Made by a program: the position numbers and the translations under genes. This document shows, piece by piece, positions 7,685 through 16,637 of a stretch of DNA of 64,000 bases. The DNA comes from Pseudomonas fluorescens (GTDB lineage: Bacteria > Pseudomonadota > Gammaproteobacteria > Pseudomonadales > Pseudomonadaceae), in contig NZ_LR134318.1 in the NCBI RefSeq assembly GCF_900636825.1, forward strand, positions 5,969,967 to 6,033,966. Direction: 5' to 3'. Position 1 is the stretch's first letter, and every line of letters begins with the position of its first letter. Under the pieces are notes generated by a model. The model was not told where the DNA came from. It worked only from the letters and a program-made list of their open reading frames with translations, and did not search any database.

Positions 7685-9124
7685 ATGGATTATTTCGGAC
7701 CGCACATCTTCGGTTATCTGATCGCCCTGACACACACCCTTGGCTTGATCGCCGCGATCCATGCGGTGCTGACCGTGCGCACGGCCCAAGGCTCGATCGC
7801 TTGGGCATTGTCGCTGATCTTCATTCCCTACCTCACGCTAATTCCATACCTGGTGTTCGGTCGCAGCACCTTCGATGGTTACATCAAAGCGCGCCGCCAA
7901 GCCAACGAACAGATGCGCCAGGCCATCTCGGAACTGAATTGGCGCCCGTGGGTTGAAGAAGCCTTGGCCGCGCGCGCTTCGAATGCTTACGCATCTTTAC
8001 GCGCCATGCCCAAACTGGGGCGCATGCCCTGTCTGGCCAACAACGAAGTCGAGTTATTGGTGAATGGTGGCGCTACCTTCGAGGCGATATTCCGCGCCAT
8101 CGCCGAAGCTAAAGAGGCCGTGCTGATTCAGTTTTTCATCATTCACGATGACCGGCTCGGCCAGCGCCTGCGTGACGTGCTGCTGCAAAAAGCTGCGGAA
8201 GGCGTGGCGATTCATCTGTTGTACGACCGCATCGGTAGCCATGCCCTGCCCCACAGTTATGTTCAGGCACTGCGTGATGGCGGCGTCGAGGTCAAAGCCT
8301 TCGCCAATCGAAGTGGCTGGCTCAATCGTTTCCAGGTCAACTTTCGCAATCATCGCAAAATCGTCGTGGTCGACGGTGTCGTGGGGTTTGTCGGCGGGCA
8401 TAACGTTGGCGATGAATACATGGGCCAGAAACCACCGCTGGCGCCGTGGCGCGACACGCATGTGAAAGTTCGTGGCCCAGTGGTGGCCTGCATGCAGGAA
8501 TCCTTCGCCGAAGACTGGTTCTGGGTCACACGCACATTGCCGCCGTTGATTTTGCCGGACGCATACCCTGAAGACGGCGTGCTGTGCCAACTGCTCGCCA
8601 GCGGGCCGGCCGATGCCTACGAAACCTGCTCGCTGTTCTTTGTTGAAGCGATCCATGCGGCGACCGAACGAGTGTGGATCACCAGCCCTTATTTCATTCC
8701 TGACGAAGCGGTGTTTGCGGCGCTGCGCCTGGCGGTGCTGCGCGGCGTCGATGTGCGTTTACTGCTGCCGTCGCGGCCGGATCATCGCATCGTCTACGCC
8801 GCATCCAGTCTGTATGCGTTTGAAGCCGTACGTGCCGGGGTGCGGGTATTTCGCTACGAACCCGGCTTCCTTCATCAGAAAGTAGTGCTGATCGACAGTG
8901 AGATCAGTGCCATCGGCAGCGCCAATCTGGACAACCGTTCATTCCGGCTGAATTTCGAAGTGATGTTGCTGACCGTTGACAGCGACTTCGCTGCGAGCGT
9001 GGAACAGATGCTCAATCGGGACTTTGAAAACGCTTACGAAGTCGCCAAAGGAGAAAGCCGGGAGATCCACCGCCTGCAACAAGTTGGCATGCGGATCGCC
9101 CGGCTGATTTCGCCAATTCTGTAA
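7685..9124 (+). CDS. clsA: Cardiolipin synthase A
   Basis: A 479-residue phospholipase-D-superfamily enzyme that joins two phosphatidylglycerols into cardiolipin at the inner membrane. Two N-terminal hydrophobic helices (about 5-30 and 38-58) precede two HKD motifs: H223-K225-D230 (HRKIVVVDG) and H397-K399-D404 (HQKVVLID). The chosen ATG begins MDYFGPHIFGYL; a TTG 27 nt upstream is less convincing. Its stop is two bases from that of the converging cfa gene. Confidence 0.95.
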   Translation: MDYFGPHIFGYLIALTHTLGLIAAIHAVLTVRTAQGSIAWALSLIFIPYLTLIPYLVFGRSTFDGYIKARRQANEQMRQAISELNWRPWVEEALAARASNAYASLRAMPKLGRMPCLANNEVELLVNGGATFEAIFRAIAEAKEAVLIQFFIIHDDRLGQRLRDVLLQKAAEGVAIHLLYDRIGSHALPHSYVQALRDGGVEVKAFANRSGWLNRFQVNFRNHRKIVVVDGVVGFVGGHNVGDEYMGQKPPLAPWRDTHVKVRGPVVACMQESFAEDWFWVTRTLPPLILPDAYPEDGVLCQLLASGPADAYETCSLFFVEAIHAATERVWITSPYFIPDEAVFAALRLAVLRGVDVRLLLPSRPDHRIVYAASSLYAFEAVRAGVRVFRYEPGFLHQKVVLIDSEISAIGSANLDNRSFRLNFEVMLLTVDSDFAASVEQMLNRDFENAYEVAKGESREIHRLQQVGMRIARLISPIL

Positions 9125-9136
9125 CCCTAGGGGTTA
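9122..9136. terminator. Short palindrome at the clsA/cfa convergent junction
   Basis: TAACCC-TAG-GGGTTA is a perfect 6-bp inverted repeat containing both stop codons (clsA TAA 9122-9124, cfa TAG 9129-9127). It could serve as a weak two-way terminator, but there is no U-run, so the call is tentative. Confidence 0.3.
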
Positions 9137-10314
9137 TAGATATCGTCACGGGTCCACGGCAATTCGTGGCTGCCATCCGGGTGCGCTTTTACCGCGAGGA
9201 TCTGGTGCAAATTGATCCAGCCGCGCGCGAACGCATAAGCGCAACCGGCCAGATACAGGCGCCAGATGCGCAGCGCTTGCTCTGGTACCAGATTCGCCGC
9301 AGCTTCAAGGTTGTCTTCCAGCCGCTCGCTCCAGTGATCGAGCGTGCGAGCGTAGTGCAGGCGCAGGCTTTCAACGTCGACAATCTCCAGCCCGGCTTCG
9401 CTGATCTCGGCCGAGATCATCGACACGTGCGGTAACTCGCCGTTGGGGAATACATACTTCTCGATGAACTCGCCGGCGCCTCGTCCGACTGGTCGGCCGT
9501 CAGTGTGCTTGGCGGTGATACCGTGGTTCATCACCAGGCCGCCCTCCTTCACCGCGCCGAACAACGTCTTGCAATACTCGGCCAGATTCGCGTGACCGAC
9601 ATGCTCGAACATGCCGACGCTGACGACCTTGTCGAAACGCCCGTCCTGGGGCAAATCGCGGTAGTCGAGCAACTGCAGTTCGATCTGATCTTCCAGGCCT
9701 TCAGCCTTGACTCGCTCGCGCGCAAGTTCCAGCTGTTCCTTGCTTAGCGTAATGCCAAAAACTTTCGCCCCAAACTCTCTCGCCGCATAGCGCGCCAGGC
9801 CACCCCAGCCGCAGCCGACATCCAGCAGATAGTCGCCCGGTTGCAAACGCAATTTGCGGCACAGATGGCGGAACTTGGCTTGCTGCGCTTGTTCGAGGGT
9901 TTCGCTGCCCGTTTCGAAATACGCGCAGGAATAGGCCATGTCGCTGTCCAGCCATAGCTGGTAGAACGCGTTCGACAGGTCGTAATGATAGGAGATGGCC
10001 TTGGCGTCAGTTTCCTTGTCGTGCAAGGTCCGTACGGGCTGGCTGCCGTCATCTTCGTCGAGTAGCGCCGAACTCAATTCGTCACAGACGCGGATGACTT
10101 CGCTGATCGAGCCCTCTAGTTCAAGCTTGCCTTCGACAAAAGCCGCACCCAGTGCATCAAGGCTTGGATGGGTGAATTGAGTCACCATTTGCGGGTCCTT
10201 GACCACAATGGTGACACTGGGCGCCGGGCCCAGGTTGAACTCATGGCCGTCCCAGAGACGCAAGCGAAGCGGAAGCTGCAAATTCTGTAAGGCCGGTGGA
10301 AGTTGCGCGAGCAT
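9127..10314 (-). CDS. cfa: Cyclopropane-fatty-acyl-phospholipid synthase
   Basis: A 395-residue SAM-dependent enzyme that methylenates unsaturated acyl chains of membrane phospholipids, usually in stationary phase. The SAM-binding motif LDVGCGWGG is at 164-172. The segment SYHYDLSNAFYQLWLDSDMAYSCAYF upstream of it and HVGHANLAEYCK downstream are CFA-synthase hallmarks. Length is normal. It faces clsA tail to tail, pairing two lipid-modifying enzymes. Confidence 0.95.
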   Translation of the reverse strand: MLAQLPPALQNLQLPLRLRLWDGHEFNLGPAPSVTIVVKDPQMVTQFTHPSLDALGAAFVEGKLELEGSISEVIRVCDELSSALLDEDDGSQPVRTLHDKETDAKAISYHYDLSNAFYQLWLDSDMAYSCAYFETGSETLEQAQQAKFRHLCRKLRLQPGDYLLDVGCGWGGLARYAAREFGAKVFGITLSKEQLELARERVKAEGLEDQIELQLLDYRDLPQDGRFDKVVSVGMFEHVGHANLAEYCKTLFGAVKEGGLVMNHGITAKHTDGRPVGRGAGEFIEKYVFPNGELPHVSMISAEISEAGLEIVDVESLRLHYARTLDHWSERLEDNLEAAANLVPEQALRIWRLYLAGCAYAFARGWINLHQILAVKAHPDGSHELPWTRDDIYNP

Positions 10315-10480
10315 GGAAAATCCCCCTTGTTTCAGACGTCAAATCTGAGGGTAGACCATCCTGGAAAAATAGCAGGCTATCGATTTGATAGCCGCCGACT
10401 ATGCATCCCGAGTCTGTTCAAGCGCTTTCAAAGACATCTGTTCAAAGGACAAACCGCCCGATGCGCAGTTCAAAAAATGC

Positions 10481-12388
10481 TCAGCCCTGCTCTTTCATCT
10501 TTAGCAGAGGCTCTTGAAACCGTAACAACCGTCCGGCATTGCCGAGCACCAGCAATGTGCTGAGGTTATGCAGCAATGCAGCGATCATCGCCCCCGCAGC
10601 GCCAAGCCATCCGAACGCGGCGAACACCACGATCGCCAATGTCCAGCCCAGGCCAATGATCACGTTGACCTGCAATGTCCTGCGGCACTGGCGACTCAGG
10701 CGCACGCATGTGCCGAGGCGGCGCAAATCGCTGCCGATCAGTACGATGTCCGCCGAAGCCAAAGCGATGTCCGCGCCACCCGCGCCCATGGCCACACCGA
10801 CCACACCGGCCTTGAGCGCGAGTGAATCGTTGATGCCATCGCCCACTACCATCGGCCGGAAGCCGTTAGTGATTTCCTCAAGCACACGGTTGAGTTTGTC
10901 TTCAGGCAACGCTTGCGCTTCGATCTCATGCAGGCCGACTTCCTTGGCCAAAGACTGCGCGACGCTTTGCCGGTCGCCGGTCAGCAGCAATTGCCGACCG
11001 AGACCCAATTCACGCAGCTCGCCAAGAGCGAAGCGTGCCTCCGGTTTGAGCGTGTCAGCCAACAGCAGCCAGGCGAGGAATTCCCCATTAAGCGAGAGGC
11101 CGGCAATCGGCCCGTCATGTTCGGGAACCGCTGTAGTAGCAATGCCCAACTGCGCGAACAACTCTGGACGGCCAAGCGCCGCTTCGCCCTGCTCGGTCAT
11201 CGCCACCACGCCGAGGCCTTGGCGCTCATGAACGTCGCTGAGCGGCAACATGGCTGGCGGACTGACCAGCCCTGCCAGCGCACGACTGACCGGATGACTG
11301 CTGGCTGCACCAAGGCTGGCAGCGAGCGCCTTGACCATCGCTGATTCCGTACGAGGGCTGAGGATAGACTGTAAACGCAAGGTCCCGAACGTCAGCGTTC
11401 CGGTCTTGTCGACCACCAGCGAAGTCAGATCGGCCAGCTCTTCCAGAAACGCGGAACTGCGGATCAGAATTCCATGCCGCGCCGCCACTGCTACACCGGC
11501 AATCGCCGTAGCCGGCGCCGATAGCACCAAGGCACACGGACAGGCCGCGACCAACACCGCGAGCATCGCTTGCGCATCGTTGGTAACAAACCAGGTCACC
11601 GCCGCCAGCAACAACACCAGCACCATGTAACTGCCGGCGTAACGTTCGAGCAAACGCGTGATTGGCGGTTTTGAACGTTCGGCGTTTTGCATCAGCGCAA
11701 TGACTTTGCCCAGCGTCGATTCTTCGCCGGTGCGGGTCACTTCAATGCGCAACAGACCGTCGAGGTTAATTGCCCCGCCAAACACCGACATGCCGACGCC
11801 CGCCTCGACCGGCACCGATTCGCCGGTAATCGAAGCGGTGTCGAGACTGGCTTGACCGGAAATCACGCGCCCATCCGCTGGTATCCGATCACCCGCCCGC
11901 ACTTCAACCGTGTCGCCGGATACCAGCGTCGCGTTGTCTACGTCGATGATTGAACCGTCAGCCTGAACCTTGCGCGCGTGGCTGCGGGTCAGTTGGCCGA
12001 GGGCATGAATCGCTTCCTGAGAGCCGATGACGCTGCGTTCTTCCAACACATGGCCGAAGATCATGATGATCGGCAACAATGCCGCAGTCAGCAGATCCCC
12101 CGTCGCCCAAGCGCCGAGCATGGCCAAGGCAATCAGTTGATCGGTGATGCCGTGCAAGCTCGGATACCGCAAGCTGTACCAGGCCGAACGCATCACCGGG
12201 ACGGCCACCAATAACGAAGCAAAACCCAACAGCAGTTGGCTGACACCCGTTTGTTCGGGCATCAGCCAGCGCCAGATCAATCCCAGACCCAGCAAGCCCA
12301 ATGCGAGCATGGCCAAACTCAGTTGCCGAGCCGCGCGGCGTTGTTCGGCCGAGGACAACAGGCTCGGTGCGGCAGTGGTTGCAGTCAT
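10481..12388 (-). CDS. P1B-type metal-transporting ATPase without N-terminal metal domain
   Basis: A 635-residue P-type ATPase: TGES at 188-191, membrane CPC at 283-285, phosphorylated Asp327 in DKTGTLT, HP at 365-366 and GDGIND at 516-521. It lacks an N-terminal CxxC heavy-metal domain, and the last helix reads HNLSTLLVLGN (607 on) where Zn/Cd exporters usually have an aspartate motif, so the metal is uncertain. It is the last gene of a four-gene operon; its ATG overlaps the preceding HflC-like stop by 4 nt. It probably moves a divalent metal out of the cytoplasm. Confidence 0.88.
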   Translation of the reverse strand: MTATTAAPSLLSSAEQRRAARQLSLAMLALGLLGLGLIWRWLMPEQTGVSQLLLGFASLLVAVPVMRSAWYSLRYPSLHGITDQLIALAMLGAWATGDLLTAALLPIIMIFGHVLEERSVIGSQEAIHALGQLTRSHARKVQADGSIIDVDNATLVSGDTVEVRAGDRIPADGRVISGQASLDTASITGESVPVEAGVGMSVFGGAINLDGLLRIEVTRTGEESTLGKVIALMQNAERSKPPITRLLERYAGSYMVLVLLLAAVTWFVTNDAQAMLAVLVAACPCALVLSAPATAIAGVAVAARHGILIRSSAFLEELADLTSLVVDKTGTLTFGTLRLQSILSPRTESAMVKALAASLGAASSHPVSRALAGLVSPPAMLPLSDVHERQGLGVVAMTEQGEAALGRPELFAQLGIATTAVPEHDGPIAGLSLNGEFLAWLLLADTLKPEARFALGELRELGLGRQLLLTGDRQSVAQSLAKEVGLHEIEAQALPEDKLNRVLEEITNGFRPMVVGDGINDSLALKAGVVGVAMGAGGADIALASADIVLIGSDLRRLGTCVRLSRQCRRTLQVNVIIGLGWTLAIVVFAAFGWLGAAGAMIAALLHNLSTLLVLGNAGRLLRFQEPLLKMKEQG

Positions 12389-13434
12389 TTATTGGCTCCC
12401 TGAATGATCAGGCGGGAATCGTCTTTCGGGTCGATCGTAGTCACTGATCCGGCTTGGCCGAGAATCTTCGGCACGCGCTCACGGTAAAGGCGCAGGAGCA
12501 TTTGCGGATCGGTGCTGCTGGCCAGACTCGACACCGTGGCGGTGTCGGCGGACGCCTTGGCCAAGCGTTCGCCGGCCTGTGCATGAGCGACTTGCAGCGC
12601 ACGGTCAGCTTGTTCGTTGGCACTTTGGGTAAGTTTTTCGGCTTCAGTGCGTGCGTTGGCCACGGCCTTGTCGGCTTGCTGGCTAGCCGTTAACACTGCG
12701 TTGAACGCATTCACCGCCGGTCCGGGCAGACTCGATTGCACATCCACCCGCGCCACTTCGATGCCGATGCTCTGCCCGCTGGCTTTCAACTCGGCCAAAC
12801 GCCGGTTGATGCTTTGCACCAAATCTCCGCGTAGCCTTTCGCGCCGTTCGGCGGCCTGATTGTCGGCGCCAATCAACTCCGGCCGAGCAACGAGAATGGT
12901 GTCGAGATCACGGGCGGCGGTCAGGGCCAATGCGCTACTTGTGACCACACGATCCAATGCTGGCAGCACATGCTCAGCCTGCAATACGAAGTCGTAAGGG
13001 TTGGTGACTTTGTAAAAGACCCGCACATCCAGTTGCACGACGCCGGCGTCACCGGTCAGCAAATAACCTGAGCCGGCCAATGCGTCGCTCAATGGCGTTG
13101 CAAAGGATGCGACACGATCGCCTTTCAGTGCCTCGTCGCTGCGCAACAGGTTTTCCACTCGGCGCTCCATCACTCGATCCGCCGCTGGCAATAACACCAC
13201 TTGTTCGAACGGCTGCGGCCAGGCGAGCAGCAGACCCGCGTTCTGCACGCGGTTCAAAGCGCCAAAATGCAAAACCACCGCGCGATTCTGTGGGTCGATC
13301 TGCCGCACGTTAGAAAATGCCCAAGCCAGCGCGGCCAATACCGTCACCGCGTATAGCGCGATAAAAGCCAAGCGCCCTGCTTGTATCCATGGACTGTTCA
13401 GCGCCTGTGTTCCACGTGGAACTTTGTCATTCAT
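12385..13434 (-). CDS. SPFH-domain protein, HflC-like
   Basis: A 349-residue protein with one N-terminal membrane helix (LAFIALYAVTVLAALAWAFS) and a band-7/SPFH domain (RAVVLHFGALNRVQNAGLLLAWPQPFE), then an Ala/Glu/Gln-rich coiled-coil region. HflC with HflK forms large membrane rings around FtsH in E. coli. This copy lies next to a metal ATPase, not beside hflX and miaA as the housekeeping pair does, so it is a paralogue with unknown job. It overlaps both neighbours by 4 nt. A parS-like site covers its codons 4-9. Confidence 0.85.
   Translation of the reverse strand: MNDKVPRGTQALNSPWIQAGRLAFIALYAVTVLAALAWAFSNVRQIDPQNRAVVLHFGALNRVQNAGLLLAWPQPFEQVVLLPAADRVMERRVENLLRSDEALKGDRVASFATPLSDALAGSGYLLTGDAGVVQLDVRVFYKVTNPYDFVLQAEHVLPALDRVVTSSALALTAARDLDTILVARPELIGADNQAAERRERLRGDLVQSINRRLAELKASGQSIGIEVARVDVQSSLPGPAVNAFNAVLTASQQADKAVANARTEAEKLTQSANEQADRALQVAHAQAGERLAKASADTATVSSLASSTDPQMLLRLYRERVPKILGQAGSVTTIDPKDDSRLIIQGANK
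13408..13423. other. parS-like ParB binding site inside the HflC-like gene
   Basis: TGTTCCACGTGGAACT, identical to the copy at 4103-4118 and one base from the perfect Pseudomonas parS palindrome. On the minus strand it encodes the residues VPRGT near the protein start, a region of SPFH proteins not expected to be conserved, so the DNA site rather than the protein probably keeps the sequence. Confidence 0.85.
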
Positions 13435-14468
13435 GGCTGCGATCCGGATTTGTTTTCGAGCATTGGCGGCCCATCAACCAACGCCCGAAATGGCGCCGCG
13501 TCGGTGCGCAAAATCAGCTTGGTATCCGGAGTGACGATAGTCCCCAAGGTATCCAGAGATCGCAGCAAGTTATAAAGCTGCGGTGAACTCGCGTAAGCGC
13601 GGCCATAAATTTGCGCGGCTTCGACGCGAGATTGCGCTTCAATTTCTGCCGCCTTCACGGTCGCGTCTGCTTGCACGATTCGCGCGTCGCGTTCGGCGGC
13701 GGAGCGGATCTGCGCCGCTTCACGCTTGCCGATCGCGGTGCGTTCAGTGGCGATGGTTTCACGCTCGGCACGCATGCGATCAACCGTGGCGGTGAGCGTT
13801 ACCGACGGTAAGGTCAGACGCTCAATGCCAACTTGCACAACGCGCACGCCGTAAGTCGCGAGCAGTTGCTGGTCGATCTGCTGGCGCAACTGCGCTTCAA
13901 AATCGGCGATGTGCACCTGACTGGCATCGGTGTTCACCAGATGCGCCAGATCGAAACTGCTGGCGGTGGTCTCCAGCGCCGAGCCAACGAACGTCCGAAT
14001 CTGCCGCGCCGCTTCGTCTGGCTGGTTCTGCACCGCGCGCATGAAACGCTGCACATTTTGCGGATCACCCTGAACCTGCCACGCCACATACGCCTGCACG
14101 ATGATGCGCAAGCCATCCCGAGTGCCGACATCCTGCAAGCCGCTGGAGGTCGTGCGCAGACGCAAATCCACCGGGATCGCAGCCTCGAACGGCGCCGGCC
14201 AGCGCCAGCTCAAACCCGGATCAAGCAGCACCCGTGCGGGATTGCCGAAACGGGTGACGACCGTGGCTTCACCGGAGCGCACTTGCACCAGGCTCGCGGC
14301 CGCGATGGCGAAGGCGATCAGCAAAGTCGCCCCCGCCATGCGTCGCCACGGAAATGGCCCCGCCTCCTCCGGGGCGCCGTGGTGATGATGCCCATGGTGA
14401 TGATGTCCGCCATGGCCATGGTCGTGGCCGCTGTGATCATGCGGTGCGTGAGTGTGCGACTGGCTCAA
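13431..14468 (-). CDS. SPFH-domain protein, HflK-like, with His-rich N-terminus
   Basis: A 345-residue protein. The first 30 residues contain 15 histidines (for example HDHGHGGHHHHGHHHHG), a plausible metal-binding tail on the cytoplasmic side. One membrane helix follows (ATLLIAFAIAAASLVQV) and then an SPFH domain (TVVTRFGNPARVLLDPGLSWRWPAPFE) and coiled coil with alternating RAERETIATERTAIGKREAAQ. Known HflK proteins have Gly-rich rather than His-rich tails. With the ATPase in the same operon this suggests a metal-linked membrane scaffold. Start and stop overlap the neighbouring genes by 4 nt. Confidence 0.87.
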   Translation of the reverse strand: MSQSHTHAPHDHSGHDHGHGGHHHHGHHHHGAPEEAGPFPWRRMAGATLLIAFAIAAASLVQVRSGEATVVTRFGNPARVLLDPGLSWRWPAPFEAAIPVDLRLRTTSSGLQDVGTRDGLRIIVQAYVAWQVQGDPQNVQRFMRAVQNQPDEAARQIRTFVGSALETTASSFDLAHLVNTDASQVHIADFEAQLRQQIDQQLLATYGVRVVQVGIERLTLPSVTLTATVDRMRAERETIATERTAIGKREAAQIRSAAERDARIVQADATVKAAEIEAQSRVEAAQIYGRAYASSPQLYNLLRSLDTLGTIVTPDTKLILRTDAAPFRALVDGPPMLENKSGSQP

Positions 14469-16426
14469 TGGGCGACTCCTGGTTGAGCGAGGGTGCGCGC
14501 GGGCGTCGGATCAGCCGGCAGCGTGAAGGTACGCAGATCAATGGTTGGCGCATTGCTGCTGCCACCGAGGCGATGGTCGAGGACGAGCAATTTGGCTTTG
14601 CTCAAACCCTGGCTGAGCTGGCCGAGGTATTGCTCCAGAACGAACGCCTGACCCGCGCTGGCGTAAGCTCTTTGTTCGGCATTGAACCGCAGGTCCGCTG
14701 CTTGCGCCGTGGCGGCTGTTTCACTGGCGTTGGCGCTGGCCTGGTCGCGAAAAAGGCTGGCCTGCAATTGCGCCAGATTGTTTGCTTCAGCCGCTGCCCC
14801 GCGCTCGCGGGCAATCAAGGCCTGCGCACCGATCTGCGCAGCCTGCACACCGTGATAGGCGTTAGCTGCGCCAGCGGGTGGATGAATCGCTTCCACGACG
14901 GTAGCGAGGATTTCCACGCCGCTGTCGAGGGCTTGCAGATCGCTTTGCACTGCGCGCCCGATCTCCTCACCGAGCCCGACCCGATCCTCACCGAGCAAAC
15001 CATCCAGCGTGCGCGAAGCGAAATCATGCACCAGAATTCGGCTCGCGGTGCTGCGAATCAACGTGGGCACATCGGCGCTGTTATAGGTGGCCGCCAGCGC
15101 TGACTCATCGCTTAGACCAATGCGATAAACGAAGCGAACATCCATGTTGACGATCTGAAAGCTCTGCTGATCGCCACGGCTGCTGGCGATGACCTGCGAT
15201 TTGTCATTGACGTGACTGGCATCCCATAAGCGATTGGCCGTGATGGGCGCCGGGCCTTCGGCGGGATCGGCTCGCACTGGCGCCGGATTTTCGCCAACGC
15301 TGGTCGCCAACTCATGCACCACGCCGTTTTCGATGTTCAGCACGCGGCCCAATGGCCACGGTAACCCGGCATGCAATCCTGGGCCGAATACCTGCACCGG
15401 CTTGCCGAACCGCTCGTAGATGCCCCGACCTTGCAGCGGAATTTCATGAACGCCCGTCAGCAACCATCCCACGGCGGCAACAAACGCGAGCACAGGCAGA
15501 GAGGCTCGGCGCATGTAACTGAACGCCCAGATCTGGCGCAAATCGATGCCAAAGCGATTGTGCAATTCGTCTTGCAAGGCGAGGAACGGCTGCGGCGGCC
15601 AGCACAGCGTGTCGGCGACAAAACTGCGCGCCAGCAAGGGCGGTTCGAGCTGATCGCGGCGCGGACTGAACAGCGAAAGAACAGCGCGCAACAACAATTC
15701 GACCGCGACCAATCCAGGCAGAACACCCACCAACACAGCCAGGCGAACTGGCCATACCGCGCGTTCGCTGGCGAACAGCAGACACAACGCACCAAGCACC
15801 AGACTGATGATCGCCACGCGCGTGAGTTGCGCGAGCGATTTCGCTTCCGGCCACTGCGCCGGATTATCCTGAGCGAGTTGGCGCTCCAGAACCAGCAAAC
15901 CGAACGCCAGCAACAATGCCAAAGCGGCGCCCACTTTTGCCGACAGGCCCATGGCCGTAGCAGGGAGTTCCAAACTCCACGCCTGCCCCAGGCCTAACAG
16001 CACCAGCAACGCCCAGCCACCCAACCATAAGGTCGGTGCACCTATAAGGGTGAGCAAATGCAGACCGCGCTGGCTCAGGCGATCGAGCAATCGCTCGTAC
16101 CATCCTTGCGCCGCAGACCGTTCTGTCTCAGCCAGCGGCACCGGTATCGCAGGCGACATCGCCTGCGCGCGCCACTGCGTAACCCACCAAGCCGACTGCA
16201 GGCCCGCGACCAGCACCAGCAATGCTGCGCTCTGGTTGATCAGCAGCGGCAACCACAACGATTGCGGCGCGAACAGGCCGACAAAAAACGCCACCAGCCA
16301 GCCGATTCCGGCCAACACGCCCAGGCCCAGTGCCCAACGTCGCAATCGCAGGCTTTGCGCAGCCGCTAGTTGAAAACGCGGCAGGCCGGCGACTTGCGTG
16401 CCCTCTTGTTCCAGATCGACTTGCAT
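14465..16426 (-). CDS. Large polytopic SPFH-domain protein, HflK-like
   Basis: About 653 residues from ATG 16426 (GGGGTG just upstream); the frame stays open to 16570 but the extra residues look non-coding. The N-terminal half holds about six membrane helices in three hairpins (near residues 30-95, 125-180, 195-250); a seventh helix (ASLPVLAFVAAVGWLLTGVHEI) leads into an SPFH domain (GIYERFGKPVQVFGPGLHAGLPWPLG) and a coiled coil. It heads the operon of three SPFH proteins and the P-type ATPase. Fusion of a multi-helix domain to SPFH differs from housekeeping HflK. Function unknown. Confidence 0.82.
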   Translation of the reverse strand: MQVDLEQEGTQVAGLPRFQLAAAQSLRLRRWALGLGVLAGIGWLVAFFVGLFAPQSLWLPLLINQSAALLVLVAGLQSAWWVTQWRAQAMSPAIPVPLAETERSAAQGWYERLLDRLSQRGLHLLTLIGAPTLWLGGWALLVLLGLGQAWSLELPATAMGLSAKVGAALALLLAFGLLVLERQLAQDNPAQWPEAKSLAQLTRVAIISLVLGALCLLFASERAVWPVRLAVLVGVLPGLVAVELLLRAVLSLFSPRRDQLEPPLLARSFVADTLCWPPQPFLALQDELHNRFGIDLRQIWAFSYMRRASLPVLAFVAAVGWLLTGVHEIPLQGRGIYERFGKPVQVFGPGLHAGLPWPLGRVLNIENGVVHELATSVGENPAPVRADPAEGPAPITANRLWDASHVNDKSQVIASSRGDQQSFQIVNMDVRFVYRIGLSDESALAATYNSADVPTLIRSTASRILVHDFASRTLDGLLGEDRVGLGEEIGRAVQSDLQALDSGVEILATVVEAIHPPAGAANAYHGVQAAQIGAQALIARERGAAAEANNLAQLQASLFRDQASANASETAATAQAADLRFNAEQRAYASAGQAFVLEQYLGQLSQGLSKAKLLVLDHRLGGSSNAPTIDLRTFTLPADPTPARTLAQPGVAH

Positions 16427-16460
16427 ATCACCCCGACGTCGTTGGCTTGTTGCGCAGATC

Positions 16461-16473
16461 GTTACGATATAAC
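16461..16473. promoter_or_regulatory. Candidate Zur box upstream of the SPFH/ATPase operon
   Basis: GTTACGATATAAC has the same GTTA-N5-TAAC layout as the box at 3658-3672 and matches GTTATANNATAAC at 9 of 11 defined positions; the wider palindrome is TCGTTA-N5-TAACGA. It lies 35 bp upstream of the first codon of the operon, where a repressor would block transcription. Inferred from sequence only. Confidence 0.5.
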
Positions 16474-16637
16474 GAAAACCGTGAAATATTTGTTCACAAT
16501 CGCACTTATTCAATGGTCCTTGACCTGTCGCTTGCCTGAAGCCTTGACCGAAATGTCGGGAAACGCTCATATTACGCTCGTAATTTTAATCGAGAGCTAC
16601 TTTTAGCGATCCGCATCCATTCATCAGGAGCAAGCGC

